DNA of 64,000 bases from NCBI GenBank assembly GCA_020635565.1, contig JACJZN010000006.1, positions 682,001 through 746,000 on the forward strand, written 5' to 3'. Position numbers and translations under genes: made by a program. Of the stretch, positions 43,574 to 52,800 are shown piece by piece (the stretch's first letter is position 1; each line of letters begins with the position of its first letter). This DNA is from Flavobacteriales bacterium. GTDB taxonomy: Bacteria; Bacteroidota; Bacteroidia; Flavobacteriales_D; Parvicellaceae. The notes below the pieces were generated by a model. The model did no database searches. It was not told where the DNA came from and was given only the letters and a program-made list of their open reading frames with translations.

Positions 43574-45439
43574 CTACCCAAATTTTTCATCAATTTCTGA
43601 CTCCTCCATTCTCACCACGATTTTATTCCCTTTGAAGTCATATTCACTGCTTTCGCATCCAAAAAGTTCATCAATCAAAGTGCTCATTTCTTCTAGAGAC
43701 AACTGCTTACCTCTTCTAATACTCCCACTCTTTGCAAGGCTCCATGCCATATTCTCTTTCTCTTTACTGATCAACGTTGCGTTATCTTTGCACTGTTCAA
43801 GAAACCTCTCCACAACACTAGACAACTCTTCTTCTTCCATACATACCGGCACACCGTTAACCGTAATTGTATTCTTCCCTAGACTTTCCATATCAAATCC
43901 CAGAGCATTTATTTCCGGTAATAACTCCATTAGCACCGTATAGTCCGTTGTATCCAATTCTATCATTTGAGGAAACAATAACCTCTGCGTCATAATGTCT
44001 CCACTTTTGATCATTTTCCTGAAGCGTTCAAACAGAACCTGACAATGCGCTCGATGCTGATCGATAATGATCAAACTTCTTCTTACCTGCGTCAATATAT
44101 ATTTACCATGAAGTTGAGAGGTCTTCTCTGCTCCATACGTTTGTCTTCCTGTCGAATTTCGTTCCAATTCAGTACTCTCTGAAAATTTGTCAGACATTGA
44201 CAATTGCTCCGCATGAGATACTACGTTTGCCAACATATCCAGATTAGCCTCAATCTCTTGAGCAGATTGACGTATCTGATAGCTGTTCCCTCCTGACTTA
44301 TGACTTCTGTTTTCATGAGGAGTTGTACTAACCTTGAACGGATTGAATGTTGGATCCACGGATATCTTTGGCTCAATTACCATTTTGTCTTTAGGAAGTG
44401 GAGGAACATTAAATGAATTCTCTTGATTAAAATCAATCGTTGGAGAAATATTAAACTTGCCCAAAGAATTGCGGACCGCACTATTGATAATCGCATACAT
44501 TGACTTATCATCCTCAAACTTTACTTCTGTTTTGGTTGGATGAATATTGATATCTATGGTCTTAGGATCAAGCTCCATGAAAATGAAATACGAAGCAAAC
44601 TGGTCCTTATTCAATAATTGATCGTATGCTCTGGTGACTGAATTATGTAAATAGTGATTCTTTATAAATCGGTTATTCACAAAGAAGAACTGCTCTCCCC
44701 TAGTCCTTTTACAATGTTCCGGTTTCACCACGTAGCCAGACAAATTGACAATAGTTGTATTTTCTTCAATAGGAACTAATCTCTCATTGTAGCGCTTTCC
44801 AAAAATGCCTACAATTCGCTGTCTGTGATTTCCAGGAGGAAGATTAAACACTTCTGCTCCATTATTATGAAAGGTGAAATGAACATCTGGATGAGCGAGT
44901 GCTACTCGCTCAATCTCATCAATAATATGTCTGGTTTCAACCACGTTTGATTTTAGAAAATTCCTCCGCGCTGGAACATTGAAAAACAGGTTTTTAACCA
45001 TAAAATTGGAACCAGCCGAACAATTAACATGACTCTGCTCTATGATCTTACTCCCCTCTATCTTCAGCACAGTACCTAGCTCCACCTCCACTTGACGCGT
45101 CTTCAATTCAACCTGAGCCACTGCAGCAATCGAAGCTAATGCTTCCCCCCTAAACCCTTTCGTTCTAATATTGAAAAGATCATCCGATGTCGAAATCTTC
45201 GAGGTAGCATGTCTTTCAAATGCCATCCTTGCATCTGTTTCAGTCATCCCACAGCCATTATCTATCACTTGGATCAAGGTCTTACCCGCATCTTTGATAA
45301 CAACGTCAACTTTAGTTGCTCCAGAATCAATGGCATTCTCAATCAACTCTTTAATAGCCGAGGCAGGACGCTGAACCACCTCACCTGCAGCAATCTGGTT
45401 AGCAATGTTTTCCGATAAAAGTTTGATTATATCCGGCAT
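43574..45439 (-). CDS. mutL: DNA mismatch repair protein MutL
   Basis: A 621-residue MutL. The GHKL ATPase motifs are complete (IKELIENAIDSGA, IDNGCGM, TKGFRGEALASI), with the transducer domain to about residue 330, a Ser/Glu-rich linker (about 340-430) and a C-terminal dimerisation domain. In that domain the endonuclease motif DQHA-x2-E-x4-E reads DQHRAHCQVLFE, so Ala is Arg and the first Glu is Cys. The usual C-terminal Cys-Pro-His-type motif is also absent (CESSEYDFKGNK). The latent nicking activity may therefore be missing. The gene starts 22 bp after a small membrane-protein gene and is followed without gap by the rhomboid genes. Confidence 0.95.
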   Translation of the reverse strand: MPDIIKLLSENIANQIAAGEVVQRPASAIKELIENAIDSGATKVDVVIKDAGKTLIQVIDNGCGMTETDARMAFERHATSKISTSDDLFNIRTKGFRGEALASIAAVAQVELKTRQVEVELGTVLKIEGSKIIEQSHVNCSAGSNFMVKNLFFNVPARRNFLKSNVVETRHIIDEIERVALAHPDVHFTFHNNGAEVFNLPPGNHRQRIVGIFGKRYNERLVPIEENTTIVNLSGYVVKPEHCKRTRGEQFFFVNNRFIKNHYLHNSVTRAYDQLLNKDQFASYFIFMELDPKTIDINIHPTKTEVKFEDDKSMYAIINSAVRNSLGKFNISPTIDFNQENSFNVPPLPKDKMVIEPKISVDPTFNPFKVSTTPHENRSHKSGGNSYQIRQSAQEIEANLDMLANVVSHAEQLSMSDKFSESTELERNSTGRQTYGAEKTSQLHGKYILTQVRRSLIIIDQHRAHCQVLFERFRKMIKSGDIMTQRLLFPQMIELDTTDYTVLMELLPEINALGFDMESLGKNTITVNGVPVCMEEEELSSVVERFLEQCKDNATLISKEKENMAWSLAKSGSIRRGKQLSLEEMSTLIDELFGCESSEYDFKGNKIVVRMEESEIDEKFG

Positions 45440-45461
45440 GTCCTAAATTGAGAACGCGAAG

Positions 45462-45776
45462 TTAAAGGATTTTCGCTAGGAAGCCATCTAAGTTGGCAAA
45501 AACGAAATAGGCTATAGTCAATAAAAGTCCCAAAATAATCAGCATACGGATGGTACTATTCCATTTCTTCATAGAATCCATTGCTGTTTTACTTTCCTTG
45601 AACTGATCACGCATCCTGATCTCCCTTTTTAACTCATCATCCCCCTCTTCTATACCGTACTTCACTTTAGCCATTTGCACACGCTTATCCAACTCCTCTT
45701 TCTCCGGATTATAATACATTGGAGAATAGTGAAACTGTCTATTTTTATTTATTTTGCTAAAGCTTGGAAATTTCAT
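45462..45776 (-). CDS. Small single-pass membrane protein upstream of mutL
   Basis: ATG at 45776 gives 104 residues; the longer frame from 45815 would begin inside the promoter. The N-terminal half is basic with an RQFHYSPMYYNPEKEELDKR motif, the middle is a charged helix, and one transmembrane helix lies near the C-terminus (about 80-98). Similar small proteins with the [FY]xPxYYxPEKEEL motif lie next to mutL in other Bacteroidota and are sometimes labelled riboflavin synthase beta subunit, which the sequence does not support. The function is unknown. It is the first gene of the mutL/rhomboid operon and has a strong promoter. Confidence 0.7.
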   Translation of the reverse strand: MKFPSFSKINKNRQFHYSPMYYNPEKEELDKRVQMAKVKYGIEEGDDELKREIRMRDQFKESKTAMDSMKKWNSTIRMLIILGLLLTIAYFVFANLDGFLAKIL

Positions 45777-45784
45777 AACAACCA

Positions 45785-45816
45785 CAAATTTAGTCGAAAT
45801 GGAAATGGATTGCAAA
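45785..45816 (-). promoter_or_regulatory. Promoter of the mutL-rhomboid operon
   Basis: On the minus strand TTTG (45816-45813) is followed by 20 bases and TAAATTTG (45792-45785), a full match to the Bacteroidota -33/-7 pattern. It lies 8 bp before ATG 45776, so the mRNA would have a very short or no leader. Confidence 0.75.
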
Positions 45817-45841
45817 AACTATTGCACCAAAGGTTGAATTG

Positions 45842-46549
45842 TTAGAAGTAAAGGTAAAAATCTTTTCCTAGAGCCTTATATTCATCCGTATAATCGTGAC
45901 GTTTTATGCCCGTTTCGATTATCAATTGGGATAATTCCATTTCCTCTTCTGAATTAGAAAATTCAAGAAGAAGACGATGAGGTGCCTTTTGAGGAATCGG
46001 GAAAACCACACATTTGCGAGTAAGAAAATAACCTTCCAAAGTGGCTTGATTAATCGCTTCCAAACCGTTTTCATAAGGTAATACCAAACTTATTTTCCCC
46101 CCTTTTACTAAATTATTAGATCCAAAGCTCAGAATATCTCTGTAATGCAAAGAATCTGTATGTCTTGCAAAATTTCTAGCATCATCAACAGAAACCTGAC
46201 TATTCTCAAAGAACGGAGGGTTTGAAACGATGTGATCCAACTTAACATTTGGAACAAAATCCTGTAAACAAGTTTGAAGAATTGTGATTCGAGACGACCA
46301 AGAGCCATCGAGTTTTGATACGTTCTCAGTGGCATCAAGAAACGCACCATTCTCAACATCAATACCTATAATATTAGCATTTGAATTTTTCTGAGCACAT
46401 ATGGCCGTTAACACACCTGATCCACATCCTACATCCAAAATTTGATTGGAAGTTGAAACATTAGCCCAACACCCAAGCATCGTGCCATCAGTTCCTACCT
46501 TCATGGCACTTCGCTTATCTTCAATAACAAACTTCTTGTAACGAAACAA
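45842..46549 (-). CDS. trmN6: tRNA1(Val) (adenine-37-N6)-methyltransferase
   Basis: A 235-residue Rossmann-fold methyltransferase of the YfiC/TrmN6 family, which makes m6A37 in tRNA1(Val). Motif I is ILDVGCGSG, the acidic residue of motif II follows in IIGIDVENGA, and the catalytic N6-adenine motif is SNPPFF. The N-terminus FRYKKFVIEDKRSAMKVGTD matches the family start. The start codon is TTG at 46549, one base after the stop of the upstream gene, so translation is coupled. It is the third gene of a minus-strand operon that begins with the SFPD-repeat protein. Confidence 0.92.
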   Translation of the reverse strand: MFRYKKFVIEDKRSAMKVGTDGTMLGCWANVSTSNQILDVGCGSGVLTAICAQKNSNANIIGIDVENGAFLDATENVSKLDGSWSSRITILQTCLQDFVPNVKLDHIVSNPPFFENSQVSVDDARNFARHTDSLHYRDILSFGSNNLVKGGKISLVLPYENGLEAINQATLEGYFLTRKCVVFPIPQKAPHRLLLEFSNSEEEMELSQLIIETGIKRHDYTDEYKALGKDFYLYF

Positions 46550-46550
46550 C

Positions 46551-47249
46551 CTAGAATACTTTCGTTATTTCAGAATAAGAGTCCAATTCACCCTTCTTAT
46601 CATAACTCTCAGATCTAACCACACCAATGCCTTCTGACAAAAATGAAATGCTCTTCACTTCACGTTCTATAAAACCCATTTTAACATAAGAAGTTTGCTC
46701 TATCTTGAAGCAATCATAAGTCCCTGAAGCTGTAGTTATACTCTCCTTACCTAATACTTTACGGTTTTTAATGATTGTGGTTGTATTCATAACTTGAATC
46801 CCATTCATTTTGGCAGTCATAGTCATCTGTGCATCTTTCAAATCTTGTCCAACTTCTAATTCATTCGGAAATTCCATATCCTCCATATCTAATTCCACCT
46901 CCATAGACTCTACGCTTTGCATTTGTTCCATCTGTTCTGCAGGCAGAAAAAAGGTCATTCCCATTTTGAATGTTGTCCCATCGCAAGAAATATCAAAACT
47001 CGTGGTAATCTCGTCTTTTCCATCAGTAGATACAATATCTACTTTTGCAGTAGTCAAACCATTTTCATTTACTACAGAAGAAACCGTATTTACAGATTTT
47101 CCCTCTTCCTTTCCTTTTTTATTGAAATTTGTCACCTCCCACTTGTATCCCTCTTTCATTGGAATAAAGTTCCCACATTCTTGAGCGGAATAGTTACCTA
47201 TAAAAAACAGCATCATGATGATGCTGCTCAAAACTCTATTTAATTTCAT
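46551..47249 (-). CDS. Secreted protein of unknown function (DUF3108/TapB-like)
   Basis: A 232-residue exported protein: signal peptide about 1-22 (ending NYSAQ), then a beta-rich domain with YKWEVTNFNKKGKEEGK near the start and SGTYDCFKIEQTSYVK and ISFLSEGIGVVRSESYD near the end. These features (Y-x-W near the mature start, a G-x-Y-x-C-F/W-x-I segment, and a GIG[VL]V-x-x-E strand) recall the DUF3108/TapB-like beta-barrel group found in many Bacteroidota secreted proteins, but I am not certain. A Met- and Glu-rich loop (about 110-140) is unusual. It lies 9 bp after the SFPD-repeat gene and 1 bp before trmN6. Confidence 0.55.
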   Translation of the reverse strand: MKLNRVLSSIIMMLFFIGNYSAQECGNFIPMKEGYKWEVTNFNKKGKEEGKSVNTVSSVVNENGLTTAKVDIVSTDGKDEITTSFDISCDGTTFKMGMTFFLPAEQMEQMQSVESMEVELDMEDMEFPNELEVGQDLKDAQMTMTAKMNGIQVMNTTTIIKNRKVLGKESITTASGTYDCFKIEQTSYVKMGFIEREVKSISFLSEGIGVVRSESYDKKGELDSYSEITKVF

Positions 47250-47258
47250 AACTCCTAA

Positions 47259-47684
47259 TTAGTTCATTCCTGGAAACGATTCCACTAACTGTACTTTCAG
47301 ATCAGGAAAGGATGTAACCACCTGAACTTCAAAATCAGGAAAAGATTCCACAATCTGCCATTCTCCACAATCATCTGGAAAAGAAGTAACATGCTTCACC
47401 TTAATATCAGGGAATGAAGTCACATATTGGATCTTAATATCCGGAAATGAGGTTACAAACTTTACTTTACCTTTTAATTGAATCCCTTTGAACGAACAAT
47501 CTGCAGTAGCAGAGAAATACTCAAATGCATCTTTCTTCTCCTCAGCTGTTAAGTCCTGAATTGAAGTTTTGTAAACTCCATCGTATTCAGCCATTGAATA
47601 AGTTCTCTTTGCTTTGTGAAAAGAAAAAGACATTGCTGTAATCGCAGATACAGCCAGTAACGAGATGGTAAATATTTTTTTCAT
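47259..47684 (-). CDS. Secreted VTSFPD-repeat protein
   Basis: The start is ATG at 47684 (MKKIFTISLLAVSAITAMSF, a signal peptide); the longer frame to 47783 would cross the divergent promoters. The mature protein of about 120 residues begins with a short domain (YDGVYKTSIQDLTAEEKKD) and then has six copies of an 11-residue unit, [KE]-x-[KQ]-x-V-[TE]-S-F-P-D-[ILF], for example VKFVTSFPDI, IQYVTSFPDI and VQLVESFPG, broken by one DDCGEW insertion. The fixed period suggests a small beta-solenoid or stacked strands. I recognise it as a type of conserved Bacteroidota protein without known function. It heads the operon with the TapB-like gene and trmN6. Confidence 0.7.
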   Translation of the reverse strand: MKKIFTISLLAVSAITAMSFSFHKAKRTYSMAEYDGVYKTSIQDLTAEEKKDAFEYFSATADCSFKGIQLKGKVKFVTSFPDIKIQYVTSFPDIKVKHVTSFPDDCGEWQIVESFPDFEVQVVTSFPDLKVQLVESFPGMN

Positions 47685-47709
47685 TTTAATCCTTTTTGGT
47701 TCGGTGTAA

Positions 47710-47717
47710 CAAATATA
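47710..47717 (-). promoter_or_regulatory. -7 promoter box for the SFPD-repeat operon
   Basis: CAAATATA on the plus strand reads TATATTTG on the minus strand, matching TAnnTTTG, 25 bp before ATG 47684. It is back-to-back with the mrp box at 47766. Confidence 0.55.
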
Positions 47718-47765
47718 CAAATTTCGTGCTAAACTTTTCGTGTAGTAGATAAACTTAATATTCAA

Positions 47766-47773
47766 TATCTTTG
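47766..47773 (+). promoter_or_regulatory. -7 promoter box for mrp
   Basis: TATCTTTG matches TAnnTTTG, 17 bp before the mrp ATG at 47791. The short 106-bp gap to the divergent gene holds both -7 boxes. Confidence 0.55.
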
Positions 47774-47790
47774 CCCCAAGCAATGAGATT

Positions 47791-48909
47791 ATGAAAGACT
47801 TGACGAAAGAGAATATACTGGAAGCACTTAAGAAAGTTATCGAGCCTGATCTTGGGAAGGATATCGTTTCTCAAGAACTTGTATCAGACCTAACTGTTGA
47901 TAAACAAGCTGTATCCTTCAAAGTGGCTATTCAAAATGCTGCCATGCACTCGCGTAACCGCATGAAGGAAGCATGTGAATTTGCAATTGAAAGAGCCTTC
48001 GGCAAGGACATCAAAGTTATTTGTGAGATTGTTGCTATGAAAAAGGCAGAAGCAAATGTTTCCAAAGTAAAAGGAATAAAGAATATCGTTGCTGTAGCTA
48101 GTGGTAAAGGAGGCGTGGGTAAATCTACAGTAACAGCAAATCTTGCGGTTGGCCTTGCTCAAAAAGGTTATAAAGTAGGTTTAGTGGATGCCGATATATA
48201 TGGACCATCTCAACCTCTCATGTTTGATGTTCAACATGAAAAACCAGTTGGTCGTGCGGTAGACGGCAAACAACTTATTGTTCCGGTTGAAAGCTATGGT
48301 GTGAAAATATTATCGATAGGATTCTTTGCTGATGTTAATCAAGCAGTGATCTGGAGAGGCGCAATGGCAACAAAGGCTCTTTCGCAAATGATCTTCGATG
48401 CTGATTGGGGAGAGCTGGACTATTTATTGATCGATCTTCCTCCGGGCACAGGAGATATCCATTTAACACTTGTTCAAAGTCTGCCGATAACAGGTGCTGT
48501 TATTGTTTCAACACCACAAAATATTGCGCTTGCTGATGCTCGAAAGGGAGTTAGCATGTTTCAGCTGGATACGATCAATGTACCCGTATTGGGAATCATT
48601 GAAAACATGGCATGGTTTACACCAGCAGAACTCCCAGACAATAAATACTATATTTTTGGGAATGAAGGAGCCAAACATCTAGCTGCTCAATTGGATGTTC
48701 CATTATTGGGTCAAATCCCATTGGTACAAAGCATCAGAGAAAGTGGTGACGCAGGTCGACCAGCAATTCTTCAAGGAACTACACCAAATGCGATTGCTTT
48801 TAAAGAGATGACAGACAATGTGATCGAACAAATTGAATTGAGAAATCAATCTTTAGCCCCTACTGAAGTTGTAAAAGTGGAATATGGAGCTCCAAAATGC
48901 TCCAGTTAA
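47791..48909 (+). CDS. mrp: Mrp/ApbC-type iron-sulfur cluster carrier ATPase
   Basis: A 372-residue protein: an N-terminal DUF59/MIP18-like domain (about 1-85) fused to a MinD/ParA-type ATPase. The deviant Walker A is GKGGVGKS at 105-112; VDADIYGPSQP and LIDLPPGTGD follow as in other Mrp proteins. Mrp proteins carry and deliver Fe-S clusters in the cytoplasm. The C-terminal CxxC used by E. coli ApbC is missing (the matching region reads ENMAWFTPAELPDNKYYIFG), which I believe is usual in Bacteroidota. A NifU-type scaffold gene follows after 14 bp, so the two are a likely Fe-S assembly unit. Confidence 0.94.
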   Translation: MKDLTKENILEALKKVIEPDLGKDIVSQELVSDLTVDKQAVSFKVAIQNAAMHSRNRMKEACEFAIERAFGKDIKVICEIVAMKKAEANVSKVKGIKNIVAVASGKGGVGKSTVTANLAVGLAQKGYKVGLVDADIYGPSQPLMFDVQHEKPVGRAVDGKQLIVPVESYGVKILSIGFFADVNQAVIWRGAMATKALSQMIFDADWGELDYLLIDLPPGTGDIHLTLVQSLPITGAVIVSTPQNIALADARKGVSMFQLDTINVPVLGIIENMAWFTPAELPDNKYYIFGNEGAKHLAAQLDVPLLGQIPLVQSIRESGDAGRPAILQGTTPNAIAFKEMTDNVIEQIELRNQSLAPTEVVKVEYGAPKCSS

Positions 48910-48923
48910 TGTAACTTTGCTTT

Positions 48924-49148
48924 ATGCTTGAAGAAAAAGTAAATGCGGCAATCGAACAACTACGTCCTTATCTGCACAGTGATGGTGGTGATATGGAACT
49001 TGTAGAAATCACCAATGATAATATCGTTCGTGTTAAATTAATCGGAGCTTGTAAGACATGTACAATGAGTGCTATGACGCTCAAAGCAGGTCTTGAAGAA
49101 GCTTTAAAAATATCTGCTCCACAAATTAAAAAGGTAGAAGCTGTTTAG
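48924..49148 (+). CDS. NifU-like C-terminal domain Fe-S scaffold protein
   Basis: A 74-residue single-domain protein equal to the C-terminal domain of NifU (Nfu type), with DGGDMELVEI and the cluster-binding pair C-x2-C in GACKTCTMS. Such proteins hold a [4Fe-4S] cluster at a dimer interface and pass it on. It is 14 bp downstream of mrp, the likely partner. The length fits a stand-alone Nfu domain. Confidence 0.93.
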   Translation: MLEEKVNAAIEQLRPYLHSDGGDMELVEITNDNIVRVKLIGACKTCTMSAMTLKAGLEEALKISAPQIKKVEAV

Positions 49149-49177
49149 CATTGTATTCATCTCTAACACTTAGTCAC

Positions 49178-49384
49178 TTGAAGACAATTTACGCCTTATT
49201 CTTATTCCTTGTATTGTTTTCAATGGCAAGCTGCGGAAAATCGGATTGCATAGCTAAATCAGCGTCAGATTGTATTTGTACGTTGCAATACGAACCAGTA
49301 TGCGGTTGTGACAATAAAACCTACGGAAATCCCTGCGAGGCTTCATGCGCAGAGGTCGAATACAAAACAGGAAAATGTCCTTGA
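49178..49384 (+). CDS. Kazal-domain lipoprotein (putative protease inhibitor)
   Basis: A frame open from 49151 has no usable ATG before the signal sequence; TTG at 49178 gives a 68-residue product, MKTIYALFLFLVLFSMASC, a lipoprotein signal peptide with a clear lipobox. The mature part has six cysteines besides the lipid cysteine, with PVCGCDNKTYGNPCEASC, the core Kazal signature. Kazal domains inhibit serine proteases. It lies 29 bp after the NifU-like gene and ends 4 bp before the convergent DUF2452 gene. It may protect the cell surface from its own or foreign proteases; this is inference. Confidence 0.72.
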   Translation: MKTIYALFLFLVLFSMASCGKSDCIAKSASDCICTLQYEPVCGCDNKTYGNPCEASCAEVEYKTGKCP

Positions 49385-49388
49385 CACA

Positions 49389-49832
49389 TCAATCTTCCAA
49401 AACATCCCAAGTGTGATCTGCAAGCAACCTTACCGTTGCTACAAAAATAAAAGGACACCCTTTTCTTCCCCAATCTTTGGGATGAATCAAAGATAATACG
49501 TGACCTCCAGCATCTTTTTCATATAAATGATAGATGTGATTAATTAACGGCTGAAAACGCATTTCTGCACCATATATCCGCTGTGAAATTTCAACCCTTT
49601 TCTGTATTCTAGACGCCTGAGAGGCCAACAATTCCATTTGTTGTTTTATTTGATGAAGCTGCATATCTGTCTGATGCTCCATTGCAGACAAAGCTTGTCC
49701 CTTCATTTGGCCTTCCTTAGTAGGAGCCACAGGAAAACTCCCTCTATGATGTCCGTAGGCAAGTGTTCCCGGAGTTTCGGTAACATTTTCCGGATCGATC
49801 GGATTCACTATATCTTTCTTTTTATTGCTCAT
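49389..49832 (-). CDS. DUF2452 family protein
   Basis: ATG at 49832 gives 147 residues (MSNKKKDIVNPIDPENVTET); the longer frame to 49868 overlaps the divergent gene. The protein is soluble, with GTLAYGHHRGSFPVAPTKEG near the N-terminus, a helical middle (QLHQIKQQMELLASQASRI) and a C-terminal LIHPKDWG motif. This fits DUF2452, a family of unknown function. It is divergent from the helicase-nuclease gene with only 24 bp between start codons. Confidence 0.75.
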   Translation of the reverse strand: MSNKKKDIVNPIDPENVTETPGTLAYGHHRGSFPVAPTKEGQMKGQALSAMEHQTDMQLHQIKQQMELLASQASRIQKRVEISQRIYGAEMRFQPLINHIYHLYEKDAGGHVLSLIHPKDWGRKGCPFIFVATVRLLADHTWDVLED

Positions 49833-49856
49833 CAACTCAAAATTACAGCTAATTAA

Positions 49857-52800
49857 ATGTTCAGGCAAATCAATTGTACTAATTTTAAGCCTACAAAAGC
49901 AAATTCATTGGAAGCAGGCTCTTCATTATTGAAAATCTATAAATCATCTGCAGGAAGTGGCAAAACCTATCAACTGGTCTTGAACTACTTAACACTTGTC
50001 CTAAAATCAAATAATCCGGATAAGTTTAAGCGTATCCTAGCGATCACGTTTACAAATAAAGCAGCCCAGGAAATGAAAGCGCGAGTGTTAAGCGGGCTTA
50101 GAAAACTTATTGATGGAAAGGACACGCAGTTTATTGACGACTATATCAAAAGTACGGGATTGCCTGCACATGAATTGGAAGAAAAAGCCAAAATTCTTTT
50201 ATCGAATATTCTTCATAATTACGGCAATCTTCACATCCTTACTATTGATAAATTTGTACACAAGATTATTCGATCATTCTCCAAAGAACTTGGACTTACC
50301 ACTAACTTTGAACTCACCTTTGACTTCGAATCAATAACAACCAGATGCGTTGATGAGGTTCTTCAGGACCTTGGAAATGATGAACAGCTTACTAAAATTC
50401 TGATTGAGTATTATCGACAACTGATTGATCAGGAAAACAACCCGAATATTGAGAAAGCACTTATCGAACGTGCCAAGATTCTCAATCAAGAAGAGGCTAT
50501 TGAAAAACTCGCCTTTTATACTGATAAAAATCTCGATTTTTTCGTAAATATCCGCAAAGATATTAGAGGAAAAATAAAGGAGTTAATTCAAAGCGCTCTT
50601 CAAAATAAAAAAAGAATTATACAGCTTTTTGGAGATGAGCTAGACTTTATAAAAAATGGATCAACAAAAGCCTTTAACTCCATTTTAATTGGATGGGAAA
50701 ACTCGATGATACCTGAACCTTATTCTGAAAGTCAGCTTACAAAAGCTACTAATGAGGAATGGTTATCTAATTCCAAGGCCAAAACACTTCCCAATTTGGT
50801 TAGTTTACTTGAAGTTCATGGATCTGAATTAAGTGAAAGGCTGATCAATATTAATAAAGTCATTCTAAAAATTTCCTTTCTGGAAAATCTAGACAGGAAC
50901 ATAATGTCTTTCGCTTTACTGAATGACGTACAGCAACAACTCAACAACTATAAGAAAGACAACAACGTTGTTTTCATTGGCGAATTGAATAGGATCATTA
51001 CCGACATAATCGGTAAAGAATCCGCCCCTTACATTTATGAAAAAATCGGAACTCGATTCGAAAACTACTTCGTAGATGAATTTCAGGACACCTCTGAATT
51101 ACAGTGGAAAAATCTAGTTCCATTGATCCATGACTCCTTATCGAACGGAAATGAAAACTTGATCGTTGGAGATGCCAAACAGTCGATCTACAGATGGCGA
51201 GGAGGAAACGCTCAGCAGTTCATTGACCTACCAATTATCAACTTTAACATGGTAGACATCGAAGACATCAACCGGAGTTTTGATTATCACAAATTCGTGG
51301 ATAAACTCGATGATAATTATCGATCTTCCCAATCCATCATAACATTCAACAATTGGTATTTCCAAGGTATTAGAGATCTTTCAGACAGTACACTTATCAG
51401 TAAGATTTATTCTGATGCTTTTCAAAATCAGAAACGTCAACTTAATGGTTATGTAGAGGTGGTCATAAAAAAACCATCTGCCGAATACAATATTGAAGCG
51501 CCCTACGACATAGATCTGATCAGACAGATTAATGACTGTTTAGAAGATGGCTATTCCTTCAAAGACATTTGTATTCTTGTAAGAACGAACAAAGGTGGTT
51601 CTGAAATCGCTCAATTCCTTATGGAAAAGGACATCCCAGTAACTTCTCAGGACAGTTTATTATTGGGTGAATCTGAACTGATAAAATTATTACATGCCTT
51701 GCTAATGGTTCTACACCATGAAACCGAAGAAAATGTATTGAGGTTATTTTCACATTTCAGATCAAGGTCTTTGATGGAATTATTCGAGTCATATCGAATC
51801 CCATCTGATAAAAACACTTTTTACAATTCGGGATACGATCTTGGAAAATTCCTCCAATTGGAAATTCCTTCGTTCAACAGAAATTTTTACTCACAGCTTT
51901 CCATTTTTGATCAATTAGATTATTTGATCAAAATTCTTGACATTTCAAGAGAAGACCTTTATGTGGATAGACTTTTGAACGCCACACATGAATTTCAACA
52001 ACGTTTCGGGCACCAAACTAGTCGATTCCTGAATTATCTGCAAGACAAGATACTGGGAAGCAGCGTGGTTCCATCTGAGTCATCAAATGCCGTTAACGTC
52101 ATGACTATCCATAAGTCGAAGGGACTTCAATTCCCTGTTGTGATCATCCCAAAGAAAATAGACAACAACGATCAAGATAACATTTGGTTATCCGGAAACA
52201 GCATCTCTGATCTTGGATTGACATCTATTCATATGAGACCATCAAAGGATGCTCCAGATGAGGAAATTAAAACTCTTCAGGAAGAACACAAGGAACTTAT
52301 CGCTATTGACATTCTCAACATGATTTATGTGGCCTACACAAGAGCAGAAGATCGATTGTACATTCATTTTGTGGAATACAATTCTTCTAATTCCGTCAAA
52401 CAACAAATCGGGTTAATTGAGAGTCACCCAGAATATAATTCAGAAAAAGCACTACTGACCATCGGCAAACGTGAAAATAACACCAATGAAATCAAGGCAA
52501 GTGCGAAGTTGGATTTTGTTATTTCAACTAAAAACACCATTAACTGGAGAGAAATACTAATTCTAGCGACTACACCTTCCAACTTAACTGATGATTCAAC
52601 TAATTTCAACGAAAAAAATTGGGGAATTACAATCCATAAAATACTTCAGGAAATAAATAATCTAAAAAACTGGGAGAACTCTATCAGTAGATTTGTTCAA
52701 AAAAATAAAGAGTGGATTTCCTATAAAGAAGATATCCGTCAAGTTATAGCCCAATATGTAGATAACGACATTATAAAGGAACTTTACAATGACATTATTG

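Noticed and set aside
47685..47783. N-terminal extension of the SFPD-repeat protein up to 47783
   Set aside because: It would cross both divergent -7 boxes and hide the signal peptide; ATG 47684 gives a normal secreted protein.
48912..48919. TAACTTTG as a separate promoter for the NifU-like gene
   Set aside because: It matches TAnnTTTG but lies only 4 bp before the ATG, so the transcript would start inside the gene; co-transcription with mrp is simpler.
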